Of a stretch of DNA of 64,000 bases, positions 45,691-54,541 are shown one piece after another. The notes below the pieces were generated by a model that worked only from the letters and a program-made list of their open reading frames with translations, was not told the origin of the DNA and made no database searches. Source of the DNA: Hyalangium gracile. Its GTDB lineage: Bacteria; Myxococcota; Myxococcia; Myxococcales; Myxococcaceae. The first letter of the stretch is position 1. Each line of letters begins with the position of its first letter. The stretch spans positions 372,001-436,000 of the forward strand of contig NZ_JAHXBG010000005.1 of the NCBI RefSeq assembly GCF_020103725.1, written 5' to 3'. The translations under genes were made by a program, and so were the position numbers.

Positions 45691-48665
45691 GAGCCGCTCC
45701 CGGATCCGGTGTTCCGGATCTTCGTGAGGTAGGTGACGACAGGACCGATGTTCAGCTCCTCCAGGAGCCGGAAGGCACGCCCATCCCTGGCGAGCCGCGC
45801 CACCTCGCTCTCCGGGTCATTCAGGTCCCCGAAGTGGATGGCCTGCGCGGGGCAGCTCTGCTGGCACGCGGTGCGGATCTCTCCGTCCCGAGGCTCGCGG
45901 CCCTCGCGCCGGGCGGTGGCCTTGCCCTCCTGGATGCGCTGCACGCACAGGGAGCACTTCTCCATCACGCCGCGGCTGCGCACGACGACGTCCGGGTTGA
46001 GCACCATGCGCTCGAGCGGCTCGTCATGCTTGTAGTCGAACCAGTTGAAGCGGCGGACCTTGGTGGGGCAGTTGTTGGCGCAGTACCGCGTGCCGACGCA
46101 GCGGTTGTAGACCTGCTGGTTGAGCCCCTCGCTGGAGTGCACCGTGGCGAGCACCGGGCACACCGTCTCGCACGGCGCGTTCTCGCAGTGCTGGCACATC
46201 ATCGGCTGGTGCACCACCTGGGGGTTGTCCGGCTCGCCGGCGTAGTACCGGTCGATGCGCATCCAGTGCATCTCGCGGCGGCGCAGCGCCTCGTCCTGGC
46301 CCACGATGGGGATGTTGTTCTCCGCCTGGCAGGACACCACGCACGCCGAGCAGCCCGTGCACGCGCTCAGGTCCACCGCCAGGCCCCAGCGGTGGCCCTT
46401 GTACTCGTGGCCGGACCACAGCGAGAGCGAGTGCTTGCCGCCGTGTCCCCCGTGCGCCTCGTTGCCCGCGCGCGGGTTGGCGAGGAAGGCCGCCAGCTCC
46501 GCCTCGCGCACGTGCGAGCGCCCCTCGAGCGTGTGGTGCGTCTGCGTGAGCGCCAGCGGCCGCCGGTCCGTGGTCACCGTGAGCTTCGCCCCACCCACCG
46601 TGCGCCGCACCCGCCCATCCACCACCGCCGCGAGGGTGAAGGCGTTGGAGCCCACCCCGTCCGCCACCTTGCCGGCCTTCGTGCGGCCATACCCCACCGC
46701 GATCCCCAGCACATCCGGGTGCGTGCCGGCCTGGACGAGCGCTGGCGCCTCCAGCATCCGCTCCCCCACCCTCACCTGCACCACCATCCCGTCCTGGATG
46801 CCGAGCTTCTCCGCGCGGGACGGCGCGATGCAGACGTAGTTGCCCCAGGTGACCTTGCTGATGGGATCCGGCATCTCCTGGAGCCAGCCGTTGTTGGCCA
46901 GCGTGCCGTCGCGCAGCGCCACCTTCGGGTAGAGCACCAGCTCCAGCTCCCCACCCGGCGGGGAGACGCGGGCCAGGGCCTGCGCCAGCCCTTCCGTCCG
47001 GAAGCCGGGCGAGAGGGCCTGTGCCTTCGCGGCGTACGTCACCACGCCCCGGCGCACTGCATCGTCCCAGAAGGCCTGGAAGGACTGCCCCGCGGAAGCG
47101 GCGCTCGGGAAGACCTCGGCCTCCCAGCGGGCCCGCAGCAGCTCGTAGTACCCCTGCGGCGTCCCCGCCCACGCGAGCAGCGACTCCACCGCGCTGCGCG
47201 TCTCGAACAGCGGAGCCACCACCGGCTGGCGCAGGCTCAGCACGCCCCGCCGGGGCTCGGCATCGCCCCAGGACTCCAGCGGATCGTGGTCCGGCGCGTG
47301 GTGGCTCGCCAGCGAGGCCGTCTCGTCGAGCCGGTCGCCCATCGCCACCGTCACCGCCACGCCCTTGAGCAGCTCCGCCAGCTCCTTTCCTCGCGGATGG
47401 CTGTAGGCCGGGTTGACGCGGTGGAAGAGCACCGCGCCCACCGTGCCTGCCTTCAGCTCGTCCAGCAGCGCGCCAAAGCCCTGCGTCCCCTCCTCCAGCG
47501 CCACGCTCTCCGCCAGGGAGACGGTGGAGCCCTCGTTGCCGAGCAGCGCGTTGGCCACGCTGGCGAGCACCTGCGCGGCGACGTCATCTCCTCCGCAGAC
47601 CACCAGGCCCCGCTCGCGAGCCGTCCAGAGCGCCTCGGCGAGCTCGTCCAGCTTCGCCGCGTCGATCTTCGGCGCGGGCAGTCCGTCAATCCCCGGGAGC
47701 GTCTGTCCGGCCTTCGCGGCCAGCCTCCGCACCAGCCCTCCGAGGGCCGGGACGAACTCCGACGGGGCCAGCGGCACGCGCCGGTCCGCGCTGGCGCCGG
47801 TGAGCGACATCAGCGGCTCGAATTGCCAGTGCCGCGCCATCTCGCGCCGGCCCGCCGCATCCCGGGCCTCCGTGTACTGGCGCGTGAAGGCCACCGGAGA
47901 CACCCACGTCCCCAGGAAGTCCGCGCCGAAGCTGGCGATGACGGTTGCCCGGTCGAAGCGGAAGTCGGGCACGGCGCGGACGCCGTGGGTGATCTCCTGG
48001 GCCTCCGCGAGGGCCTCCAGCTCCCCGAGCGCCTCGTAGCGCACCACGCGCGCCGTGGGGTACGCGGCCAGGAAGCGCTTCACCGCGGCCTCCTCGGTGG
48101 GCCCCAGCCTCCAGGGCAGCACCAGCCGGATGGCCTTGCCCTCCTCGGCCACCTTCCGAAGCGCGCCCGTCACGGCGGTGTCCAGGGCCTTCCAGCTCGT
48201 CCCCGCGCCGCCCGTCGACGGCCCCCGGGCGCGGCTGGCGTCGTAGAGCGACAGTACCGAGGCCTGGCCGGTGGCGCAGACGCCCCCGCGCGAGAGCGGG
48301 TGCTCCTCGTTGCCCTCGATCTTGATGGGGCGACCGTCGCGGGCCTTGACCAGCACTCCGCAGCCAGCGCTGCACCCGGCGCACGTGGACGCGTACCAGA
48401 GCGAGAGCCCCGGGCTCTGCTCCTCCGGCGGCGCGACGAAGGGGATGACCTTCTGCACCGGAGCGCGCTGGCACGCCGTCATCGCGGCCGCGGCGCTCAG
48501 GCCCATCACCTTGAAGAAATCCCGGCGGCTGCTCTTGTCGGGAGGCACGGCGGCCACTCCCACGGGCAGCGTCTCGGGGAACTCATCGCGAGCCTTCTCG
48601 AGGACGGCGGCCTCACCGGCGCGCTGCTCGAGGCTCAGCCAGTACTGCTTGCTCTCGTCGGACAT
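45687..48665 (-). CDS. actB: Alternative complex III iron-sulfur subunit ActB
   Basis: 992 residues. A TAT signal ([18 protein letters not shown]) directs export. Residues ~80-700 are a molybdopterin-oxidoreductase-like domain, here with Cys95, Cys98, Cys102 and Cys130 (CAGCSAGCG... GGVCATG) placed as a 4Fe-4S site. The C-terminal ~220 residues are ferredoxin-like ([73 protein letters not shown]). It wires electrons through Fe-S clusters to the pentahaem ActA. Longest gene of the operon. Confidence 0.93.
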   Translation of the reverse strand: MSDESKQYWLSLEQRAGEAAVLEKARDEFPETLPVGVAAVPPDKSSRRDFFKVMGLSAAAAMTACQRAPVQKVIPFVAPPEEQSPGLSLWYASTCAGCSAGCGVLVKARDGRPIKIEGNEEHPLSRGGVCATGQASVLSLYDASRARGPSTGGAGTSWKALDTAVTGALRKVAEEGKAIRLVLPWRLGPTEEAAVKRFLAAYPTARVVRYEALGELEALAEAQEITHGVRAVPDFRFDRATVIASFGADFLGTWVSPVAFTRQYTEARDAAGRREMARHWQFEPLMSLTGASADRRVPLAPSEFVPALGGLVRRLAAKAGQTLPGIDGLPAPKIDAAKLDELAEALWTARERGLVVCGGDDVAAQVLASVANALLGNEGSTVSLAESVALEEGTQGFGALLDELKAGTVGAVLFHRVNPAYSHPRGKELAELLKGVAVTVAMGDRLDETASLASHHAPDHDPLESWGDAEPRRGVLSLRQPVVAPLFETRSAVESLLAWAGTPQGYYELLRARWEAEVFPSAASAGQSFQAFWDDAVRRGVVTYAAKAQALSPGFRTEGLAQALARVSPPGGELELVLYPKVALRDGTLANNGWLQEMPDPISKVTWGNYVCIAPSRAEKLGIQDGMVVQVRVGERMLEAPALVQAGTHPDVLGIAVGYGRTKAGKVADGVGSNAFTLAAVVDGRVRRTVGGAKLTVTTDRRPLALTQTHHTLEGRSHVREAELAAFLANPRAGNEAHGGHGGKHSLSLWSGHEYKGHRWGLAVDLSACTGCSACVVSCQAENNIPIVGQDEALRRREMHWMRIDRYYAGEPDNPQVVHQPMMCQHCENAPCETVCPVLATVHSSEGLNQQVYNRCVGTRYCANNCPTKVRRFNWFDYKHDEPLERMVLNPDVVVRSRGVMEKCSLCVQRIQEGKATARREGREPRDGEIRTACQQSCPAQAIHFGDLNDPESEVARLARDGRAFRLLEELNIGPVVTYLTKIRNTGSGSGS

Positions 48666-48677
48666 GGTGGGTGTTCC

Positions 48678-49307
48678 TCAGCGGTGGCAGGCGGAGCAGT
48701 CGGTCGGCGGCTGGAGGATGCGGGTCGGCGTCGCGGGCGCGGGGTGCGCGTCCGGCGCGGGCGGCGCCCTGCTCACGGCGAGCAACTCCCCCGAGCGAGG
48801 GGCCAGGGCGGGCGCCACGGACACCTGCGACTCGAGCGTCTTCCGGTGGCAGTCGAGGCACCAGCCCATCGTCATCGGCTCCGCCTGCTCCACGCGGACC
48901 ATCTGCTCCACGGGGCCGTGACAGGTCTGACACTTCAGGCCAGCGGTGACGTGGTTGGCGTGACTGAACCAGGCGTGGTCCGGCAGCCGGTGCACGCGCA
49001 CCCACTCGATGGGCCGCCCTTCCTTCACGGCGGTGGCCACCTTCTGGATCTCCGGCGAGTCCGTCTTCACGTGCGTGTGGCAGTTCATGCACACGGTGCT
49101 CGGCGGAACGCCGGCGTGCCGGCTGCGCTCCGCTCCCGCGTGGCAGTACTGGCAGTCCACCTCGTAGTGCCCGGCGTGGACGGCGTGGGAGAAGGCCACC
49201 GGCTGCTCGGGCATGTAGCCCTGCTGGTTGTTCACCGGCCCGCTGCACCCGGCGCACAGCGCGAGCGCGGACAGCGGGAGGAGAGTGCGAAGATCGATCA
49301 TGGTCAT
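48678..49307 (-). CDS. actA: Alternative complex III pentahaem cytochrome c, ActA
   Basis: 209 residues from ATG at 49307 (overlapping the previous stop by 4 nt; ATG at 49301 is also possible). Signal with lipobox-like LCAGCS. Five CxxCH motifs at residues 52-56, 73-77, 126-130, 150-154 and 204-208 give five c haems, with extra His (HAVHAGHYEV, WFSHANHV) as axial ligands. Accepts electrons from ActB and transfers to ActE. Typical of ActA. Confidence 0.93.
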   Translation of the reverse strand: MTMIDLRTLLPLSALALCAGCSGPVNNQQGYMPEQPVAFSHAVHAGHYEVDCQYCHAGAERSRHAGVPPSTVCMNCHTHVKTDSPEIQKVATAVKEGRPIEWVRVHRLPDHAWFSHANHVTAGLKCQTCHGPVEQMVRVEQAEPMTMGWCLDCHRKTLESQVSVAPALAPRSGELLAVSRAPPAPDAHPAPATPTRILQPPTDCSACHR

Positions 49308-49963
49308 GACTCCGCTCGAGTGGCGGTCTCCTGCTTGCGGGAAGCAAGGAGCGGCTCCTCGGGGGTGGTCGCCGCCACCGGCTCGGAGGCGCGCCGCGCC
49401 TGGATGAAGGGGGCCACGGCGAGCAGCGCGAAGCCCAGCAGGAGGTGCAGGCGCAGCACCGCGGGCGCCTGGAGGATGAGCGTCGCATCCGGCTTCAGGA
49501 ACAGCAGGGAGCGCAGGTACGGCGTCACCACATCCAGCGACCACAGCGCGCCCCACCGCACGCCCACGGCCATCACCAGGCCGCACACGCACTGCAGGAG
49601 CAGCAGCGCATACACCGTCCGCAGGCCCCACGAGGCCTGCCCCTCGCGCATCCGCCGCACGAGCACCTGCACCAGGCCCCACGTCAGCAGCATGCCGCCG
49701 ATGAGGCTCACCGCCTCGAAGGCGAAGAGGCGCGGGGGCGAGGAGTGGAACGCCCGCATCGCTCCCGGCAGCACCCAGCCCGCCACGTGGTTCAGGGCGA
49801 CGATGCCCGCGCCCACCACCAGGGCCAGCGTGCCCGGCGCCCAGGGCCGAGGCTCGGCCTTCCGCGCGCGCGCTCCCGCCGTCTGGAGCCGACGCGTCAC
49901 TCCCACCGCGCACGCGAGCAGCGCCGCGTAGGGGAGATAGACATAGAGGAAGGTCGCGCTCAC
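49304..49963 (-). CDS. NarI-like cytochrome b with only one haem site
   Basis: 219 residues, five membrane spans. Beginning FLYVYLPYAALLACAVGVTR and PYLRSLLFLKPDATLILQAP then LRLHLLLGFALLAVAPF align with the gamma subunit of respiratory nitrate reductase. His59 (ALNHVAGW) and His173 (LRLHLLLG) fit NarI His66 and His187, the ligands of the distal haem. The equivalents of His56 and His205, ligands of the proximal haem, are Leu and non-His. So it probably binds one b haem near the periplasm. It overlaps the cytochrome c gene by 4 nt on one side and actA by 4 nt on the other. Quinol oxidation is inferred. Confidence 0.72.
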   Translation of the reverse strand: MSATFLYVYLPYAALLACAVGVTRRLQTAGARARKAEPRPWAPGTLALVVGAGIVALNHVAGWVLPGAMRAFHSSPPRLFAFEAVSLIGGMLLTWGLVQVLVRRMREGQASWGLRTVYALLLLQCVCGLVMAVGVRWGALWSLDVVTPYLRSLLFLKPDATLILQAPAVLRLHLLLGFALLAVAPFIQARRASEPVAATTPEEPLLASRKQETATRAES

Positions 49964-50820
49964 GTGTCACCTCGAGGTTTGCCGGCGGCGGGAGGCGCGT
50001 CTGCATGCCCACCCCGGACGATCCCGATGAAGCCCAGCGCGGCGAGCAGCCCCACCACGCCCAGGTAGAAGAAGTCGCGGTCCGCGCGCGGCGGCGTCCC
50101 ATCGCGCGAGACGTGGGCCAGGAAGGCCTTGAGCTCGTACTGCTCCTGCTCGGTGAGGGGCGCCTGCGCGTACAGCCCCTGCATCACGCCTTGCTCCAGC
50201 TTCTCGAGCACGGGGCTCATGCCCCGATCGCCCAGGCGCGCGAAGGAGAACGTCAGGTCCCTGGCCAGCGTCCCGCCGCCCGCCACCCCGAGGCCGCGCA
50301 CGTCGTGGCAGCCGATGCATGCGGCTCCGCCCCTGGCCAGCGGCTCACCTCCCTCGAAGAGACGCCGGCCCCGGTCGATCTCCTCGGGCGTCGCGTCGCT
50401 GGCCATCCGCTCCGCGGCGGAGGGCTTGCAGCCCCCCTTCTTCGTGCATTCCCGGAAGTACGCGAAGAGCTGCTGGCGCTGCTCGTCGGACAGCTGCATG
50501 TCCGGCATCCGCACGCCGTTGAACTTCTGGAGCAGCGACACGGCCGTGGCATCGCCGCTGTCGATCATCGCCCCCGGGCTCGCCAGGAAGCGCGTGAGCC
50601 ACGCCTCCTCCCGGCGCTCCATCACGCCCAGGAGCTCGGGACCGACCTTGTCTCCCTCACCCAGCGTGTGACAGCTCCGACAACGCTGGGTGAAGAGCGC
50701 CGCGGCCGGAGAGGGCCCCTCCGCGAGCGCGGGAGGCGCCAGCAACAGCACCCCGCCCAGCACCCCGGTCATGAGGCGGGCAACACCTGGCCACCACTCG
50801 CCTGGAACTCTTGTGTGCAT
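49960..50820 (-). CDS. Dihaem cytochrome c with C-terminal membrane anchor
   Basis: 286 residues from ATG at 50820 (a longer frame to 50889 adds an implausible N-terminus). Signal peptide GVLGGVLLLAPPALA, then first haem CRSCH (47-51), a helical middle with RECTKKGGCK, second haem CIGCH (168-172), and a C-terminal span (FFYLGVVGLLAALGFIGIV). First gene of the alternative complex III operon. Together with the NarI-like protein it may bring electrons from quinol or another donor; role inferred. Confidence 0.8.
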   Translation of the reverse strand: MHTRVPGEWWPGVARLMTGVLGGVLLLAPPALAEGPSPAAALFTQRCRSCHTLGEGDKVGPELLGVMERREEAWLTRFLASPGAMIDSGDATAVSLLQKFNGVRMPDMQLSDEQRQQLFAYFRECTKKGGCKPSAAERMASDATPEEIDRGRRLFEGGEPLARGGAACIGCHDVRGLGVAGGGTLARDLTFSFARLGDRGMSPVLEKLEQGVMQGLYAQAPLTEQEQYELKAFLAHVSRDGTPPRADRDFFYLGVVGLLAALGFIGIVRGGHADAPPAAGKPRGDT

Positions 50821-50855
50821 CGCAGCGTGCCCCTCCTCGGCGGGGAGCCCGGGTA

Positions 50856-50876
50856 GAGCACCCGGTGCACGTGCTC
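50856..50876. promoter_or_regulatory. Inverted repeat upstream of complex III operon
   Basis: GAGCAC and GTGCTC with 9 nt between, 36-56 nt upstream of the first start codon. Could be an operator. Intergenic space 50821-51046 otherwise shows no recognisable -10/-35 pair. Confidence 0.3.
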
Positions 50877-51046
50877 CTGCTGCAACCAAAGGGCCATTGC
50901 TTCATCGCCTGGGAAACAGACGTGCGCGCCGCCGTTTCCGGGGGCCGAGCGCGCACGATTTGCGCTCTCCCGCCCGAAAACCGCAGCCTTTGCCGCGCTG
51001 CGAAAGCCCTCCTCTACTCTGTCTAATGAGAGCTCTCTGCGCGCCT

Positions 51047-51856
51047 TCAGGACTGCAACGCCCGTGACAGCGCGTGGCGCACCGCCGCGCGGACCGGGGC
51101 GGGCACCTCATCGCCCGGGATGGCCCGGCACAGGGACACCGTGCGCTTGAGCGACTCGCACGCCTGAGCGCAGCGGGGGCAGCGCGACAGATGGTCCTCG
51201 AGGCGCACACAGGTGGCCTGATCCACCTCCTGCGCGGCGAACGCCGAGAGCTCCTGCGCCAGCTCCGGGCACCCCTGGGCCTGATCCTCGGATTTCTCTC
51301 CCAGGAGGGTGGAGAGATGCTCGCGCAGTTGGAGGCGCGCGCGGTGCAGTCGGCTCTTGAGCGCCGCGACCTCGATCCCAAGGACCTGGGCGGCCTCCTC
51401 CGCCGTGAGCCCCTCCACGTCCCGGAGGAGGAGCACCTCGCGCTGAGCCTCCGGCAGCGCGAGGATGGCCGCCTGCAGCACCTCGCCCACCTGCCGCGCG
51501 TGGGAGACCATGTCGGGAGGCTCTTGCTCGGCGGCGACGCGGGCGGCCGAGGCGGAATCAAGCGGCTGGAACTCCTCGGGTGCTCCGACGTGGCGGCGGC
51601 GCAGGCGGATGCAGTGCGTGCGGGCCACCTGATACAGCCAGGTGGACAGCGCCGCTTCGCCCCGGAACGTGTGGAGGCCCCGGAACGCCGCGAGCAGCGT
51701 CTCCTGGAGGACCTCCTTGGCATCCTCCTCGGAGCCGCACATGCGCAGGCCAAAGCGATAGACCTGCTTCTCGTGGCGAGCGAGGAGCTCCTCCACGGCC
51801 TTGTCGTCACCCGAGCGAGCGGCCTCCAGCAACTGCCCATCGGTTCGCTTCGACAT
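51047..51856 (-). CDS. ECF sigma factor with fused zinc-finger anti-sigma domain
   Basis: 269 residues, ATG at 51856 with GAGGAGG 5-11 nt upstream. Region 2 (DAKEVLQETLLAAFRGLHTF, EAALSTWLYQVARTHCIRLR) and region 4 (LALPEAQREVLLLRDVEGLT, AQVLGIEVAALKSRLHRARL) are ECF sigma. After ~190 the sequence adds a full ZAS-like motif: Cys196 (GCPELAQELSAF), His222, Cys226 and Cys229 (EDHLSRCPRCAQAC), which in separate anti-sigma proteins binds zinc and senses redox state. A single protein holding both is self-regulating at least in principle. It lies 226 nt upstream of and on the same strand as the complex III operon. Confidence 0.85.
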   Translation of the reverse strand: MSKRTDGQLLEAARSGDDKAVEELLARHEKQVYRFGLRMCGSEEDAKEVLQETLLAAFRGLHTFRGEAALSTWLYQVARTHCIRLRRRHVGAPEEFQPLDSASAARVAAEQEPPDMVSHARQVGEVLQAAILALPEAQREVLLLRDVEGLTAEEAAQVLGIEVAALKSRLHRARLQLREHLSTLLGEKSEDQAQGCPELAQELSAFAAQEVDQATCVRLEDHLSRCPRCAQACESLKRTVSLCRAIPGDEVPAPVRAAVRHALSRALQS

Positions 51857-51898
51857 CACCGCCTCCTCGCGTGCCTGCCACGTCCCCATCAGATCGAT

Positions 51899-51925
51899 AG
51901 GGAAGTTAACCTCTTTCAGGGAAGT
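51899..51925 (+). repeat. AGGGAAGT direct repeat, part of GntR-flanking inverted repeat
   Basis: AGGGAAGT at 51899-51906 and 51918-51925. The second copy with its left flank (TTTCAGGGAAGT, 51914-51925) occurs again in inverted orientation at 53349-53360, so the pair brackets the GntR region. Confidence 0.5.
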
Positions 51926-52018
51926 CCGGTCGGACGCAAGCCTGGGTGGGGCTGCGGCACGCGTTGTCAGAGACCTCTGCTTGGATGGAGGAGGCGTGCG
52001 ACGAGGAGGGCGGCGAGG

Positions 52019-53368
52019 ATGGAGCACAAAGGGCTGGTGTCGAGAGTGGCGGAGCAGCTGGAGCGAACGATTGCCCTGGGGCAGTGGCCCAAGGGCAGGC
52101 TCCCTTCCGAGCGGCAGATGGCCCAGCGCTATGGGGTGTCGCGCACCACCATCCGAGGAGCCCTCCAGGGGCTGGCCGCCAGAGGACTCATCGTCCAACA
52201 CCCCGGGCGACAGAGTCGCACGGTGCCACTGGGCGAAGCTCTGTCGCTGGAGAGCCTGAAGCTGCTGCTGCCCGAAGGCCGTAAAGACATGGACCGCCGG
52301 CCGCTGCTGGAAGGGTACTTCGCTCTCAAGCGCGAGGTGACAGTGGAGTTGCTGGCCGCCTGCTGCGAGCACGCCAGCCAGCAAGACGTGGAGCTGCTGC
52401 TCAATGCCAGCTTCGCGTTGAGAGATGAGGCCCGCTGGCAGGAGAAGCGCATCCGGTGGGTGGAGCGAGAGTTCGACCTGCTGAGGCTGGCGGCCCAAGG
52501 CGCGGACCGTCCCGGCCACCTGCTGCTCCTGATGTCGTTGGAGAAGGCCTTCCGAGGCTTGGCGGACGCGCTGCTCCCCGCGCTGCAACCCGCGGCCCTC
52601 CAGCAGTGGGCCCAGTGCGTGTTCAACGCCCTGGCCGACCGTGACGCCCAGGCCCTGCGCCAACAGCTGCCGGCGCTGTTGAAGGCCGCTGACGAGCCGT
52701 TGCTCGACCGTCTGGCCCCGGTGCGCGACACACACACCGCGCCCAAGGCCCCACCGCCTGCCGGGGAGGTGCCCGTGTCGGGCGAAAACGCCAGCAACTG
52801 GTCTGCTTGTCATACCAGTTCGCAACAAGTCCGGCCGACAGGCAGGGGCCCGGCCCACGAGGAGGGGGGCACCAACGCGTGTCCCCCTTCGAACCGGAAC
52901 TCTCCCCCTCCCCCGCCCGCTCCGCTCTCCGCTGGCGAGTTCCAGGCGGCCTCCTGCAGCCCTGCATCCATTCCAGCCCCACCCACCCCTCGCTCCTCCA
53001 GCAGGAATGTCCGAGACAGCCTCTGTTCCGCGCCCACCCTGCTTCTTGCATGGGCGCCTCCGTTCTCCTCGGAAGCCCCGGCAGCAGACGAAGCAGGCCC
53101 ACCTCCCCCCTCCCTTGAAGCCTCAGCGGCCGGGGACAGGGAGCCTGTCCTCAGTGAGAGCCAGACCGCTCTGCCAATGGACGCGCGGGAGGCCGGCGCC
53201 TCGGAGCCCGACGGCGCGGGAGGAGTGGAACGCACAGGCGGGGGTCTCTGGGCCGAGGCGACGGACCCCTCCTGTCCACGACAACACCGGCATGCCCGCT
53301 GGCTCACACCCTCTTTGGAGTCTGCCTTCGCTGCCCACTCGCTGACCAACTTCCCTGAAAAGGGCTAG
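52019..53368 (+). CDS. GntR family transcriptional regulator, with probable non-coding run-on tail
   Basis: 449 codons, ATG at 52019 after GAGGAGGGCGG. Residues ~1-75 are the GntR winged helix (LPSERQMAQRYGVSRTTIRG, GLAARGLIVQHPG). Residues ~90-245 are all-helical (LLEGYFALKREVTVELLAAC, GADRPGHLLLLMSLEKAFRG, ALRQQLPALLKAADEPLLDR), an FCD-type effector domain. From ~residue 255 the translation is Pro/Ser/Ala rich and codon third positions lose their GC bias, so the true gene may end near 52780 and the open frame be incidental. The operator-like repeat at 52796-52820 lies exactly at that boundary. Confidence 0.82.
   Translation: MEHKGLVSRVAEQLERTIALGQWPKGRLPSERQMAQRYGVSRTTIRGALQGLAARGLIVQHPGRQSRTVPLGEALSLESLKLLLPEGRKDMDRRPLLEGYFALKREVTVELLAACCEHASQQDVELLLNASFALRDEARWQEKRIRWVEREFDLLRLAAQGADRPGHLLLLMSLEKAFRGLADALLPALQPAALQQWAQCVFNALADRDAQALRQQLPALLKAADEPLLDRLAPVRDTHTAPKAPPPAGEVPVSGENASNWSACHTSSQQVRPTGRGPAHEEGGTNACPPSNRNSPPPPPAPLSAGEFQAASCSPASIPAPPTPRSSSRNVRDSLCSAPTLLLAWAPPFSSEAPAADEAGPPPPSLEASAAGDREPVLSESQTALPMDAREAGASEPDGAGGVERTGGGLWAEATDPSCPRQHRHARWLTPSLESAFAAHSLTNFPEKG
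52796..52820. promoter_or_regulatory. Second GntR/FadR-type operator candidate
   Basis: AACTGGT, 11 nt, ACCAGTT; a perfect inverted-repeat element whose core is the reverse complement of TGGTATGACAA. 24 of its 25 bases recur (reverse complement) at 33929-33952, 19 kb away. It falls within the open frame of the GntR gene just after its conserved domains. Confidence 0.6.
53349..53360 (-). repeat. Inverted copy of TTTCAGGGAAGT
   Basis: ACTTCCCTGAAA, the inverse of 51914-51925; it ends 8 nt before the stop of the GntR open frame. Together they bracket about 1.4 kb. Confidence 0.45.
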
Positions 53369-53410
53369 CGAACTCCGTCTCTCGGCGCCGCGCGGGCCTG
53401 GCCGACTGGG

Positions 53411-53872
53411 CTACGGATGAGGCGTCACCCCCAGGCTCGCAGACCGGGCGCTCGCGCCCGACCGAGCCTGCACCACCTGGGCCACGTACATGCCGGCGAA
53501 CATGGCGGGCACGAAGACGAGCAGCTGCGAGGCGCCGGTGGCGAGCGACGTGAGCGCGGGCCCGGGGCAGTAGCCACCGAGCCCCCACCCCACCCCGAAG
53601 AGGGCCGAACCCACGAGGAGCTTCGAGTCCACCGCGGTGACGGAGAAGGTGGGGAACTTCGGGGCGTACAGGGGCCGCTCGCGCCTGTGGATGAGGGGCC
53701 GCAGCGCCGCATGCACGGCGATGGCGCCGACCATCACGAAGGCGAGGCGGAAGTCCCAGTCGCCAGCGATGTCGAGAAACCCGAGGACGTTGGCCGGGTC
53801 CGTCATGCCGCTGAGCCCCAGGCCCAGGGCGAAGAGGAGACCGCTGAGAAAAGCGCTGATCAAGGGACGCAT
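53411..53872 (-). CDS. YeeE/YedE family half-transporter (short)
   Basis: 153 residues, four membrane spans: ISAFLSGLLFALGLGLSGMT, FRLAFVMVGAIAVHAALRPL, SKLLVGSALFGVGWGLGGYC (with the GxGWGLGGYCPGP motif), SQLLVFVPAMFAGMYVAQVV. This is the C-terminal half type of the YeeE/YedE (thiosulfate or sulfur compound transport) family. It pairs with the gene 12 nt upstream. The 600-nt stretch up to the GntR domain end on its far side has no other gene. Confidence 0.88.
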   Translation of the reverse strand: MRPLISAFLSGLLFALGLGLSGMTDPANVLGFLDIAGDWDFRLAFVMVGAIAVHAALRPLIHRRERPLYAPKFPTFSVTAVDSKLLVGSALFGVGWGLGGYCPGPALTSLATGASQLLVFVPAMFAGMYVAQVVQARSGASARSASLGVTPHP

Positions 53873-53884
53873 GGGGAACTCCGT

Positions 53885-54310
53885 CTAGAAGACGTGGCGG
53901 GCCAGGAAGACGGTGAGGGCTCCCGTGGCCATGAACGTGAGAGTGGCGACGATGGAGCGGACGGATCCCCGGCTGATGCCGCAGATGCCATGCCCACTGG
54001 TGCAGCCGTTGCCCAACCGCGAGCCGAAGCCCACCAGCAGCCCGGCCGCCGCCAGCAGCGCGATCCCGCTCGAGCCCAGAGACGCCGGGGCACCGAAGGC
54101 TCCGGGGCGCAGCCACACCAGCAGCAGGCCGCCGGTGAGCAGTCCTCCGAAGAAGACCAGGCGCCAGGCGACGTCGCCGCGGATGGGCGCCAGCACCGAG
54201 CCCACGATGCCGCTGATGCCGGCCACCCGGCCGTTGGCCCACAGCAGGAGGGAAGCGCTCAGGCCGATGAGCGCCCCGCCCAGGAGAGGAAGGAGGATGG
54301 AATTCGTCAT
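53885..54310 (-). CDS. YeeE/YedE family half-transporter (N-terminal type)
   Basis: 141 residues: [60 protein letters not shown] (conserved Gly/Cys signature, CTSGHGICG), [20 protein letters not shown]. Complementary partner of the next gene; together they resemble one YeeE unit for sulfur compound uptake. The region upstream is the divergent promoter shared with the rhodanese gene. Confidence 0.88.
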   Translation of the reverse strand: MTNSILLPLLGGALIGLSASLLLWANGRVAGISGIVGSVLAPIRGDVAWRLVFFGGLLTGGLLLVWLRPGAFGAPASLGSSGIALLAAAGLLVGFGSRLGNGCTSGHGICGISRGSVRSIVATLTFMATGALTVFLARHVF

Positions 54311-54484
54311 GCTTTCTGAGAGCCAGAATCCCCCAAAAAGGATTCACGGTCCTCTCCCGCGGGATGGCCACGGTGCCGGAGCCACCCCGCGACGGGCGGC
54401 CGGCTGCCTGCTCCCCCAACTGCGAAAGGAGAAGCCTGAACCCTTTTTCCCGCCCCTGGCTCTCACGAACAGGAGGCATCGAAC

Positions 54485-54529
54485 ATGATTTTCCGACAGC
54501 TCTTTGATTCCGAGTCTTCGACCTCTTGA
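54485..54529 (+). pseudogene. Residual start of a lost persulfide dioxygenase (ETHE1-type) gene
   Basis: ATG at 54485 preceded by AGGAGGC (9 nt) gives [14 protein letters not shown] then TGA. MxFRQLFDxESST is how MBL-fold persulfide dioxygenases (ETHE1-like) begin; the frame closes immediately where the enzyme would continue (YTYLL...). Such enzymes are normally followed by a rhodanese and sulfur transporters, exactly the genes here. So most of a gene appears deleted, with its ribosome site and first 13 codons remaining, possibly now serving as a leader for translation of the rhodanese 12 nt downstream. Confidence 0.55.
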
Positions 54530-54541
54530 GGAGACCTGACC

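Noticed and set aside
45834-49931. 1365-codon forward open frame opposite actB
   Set aside because: Translation has no motifs and opposes genes with clear haem and Fe-S signatures.
51047-52858. 603-codon reverse frame including the sigma factor
   Set aside because: Conserved sigma region begins at 51856 with a ribosome site; the rest opposes the GntR gene.
52790-53368. Additional protein domain at the end of the GntR gene
   Set aside because: Biased Pro/Ser/Ala content and loss of codon-position GC bias suggest it is not a folded domain, though expression is not excluded.
53555-54310. Single fused YeeE protein
   Set aside because: Two frames separated by 12 nt with separate starts and stops; no frameshift needed.
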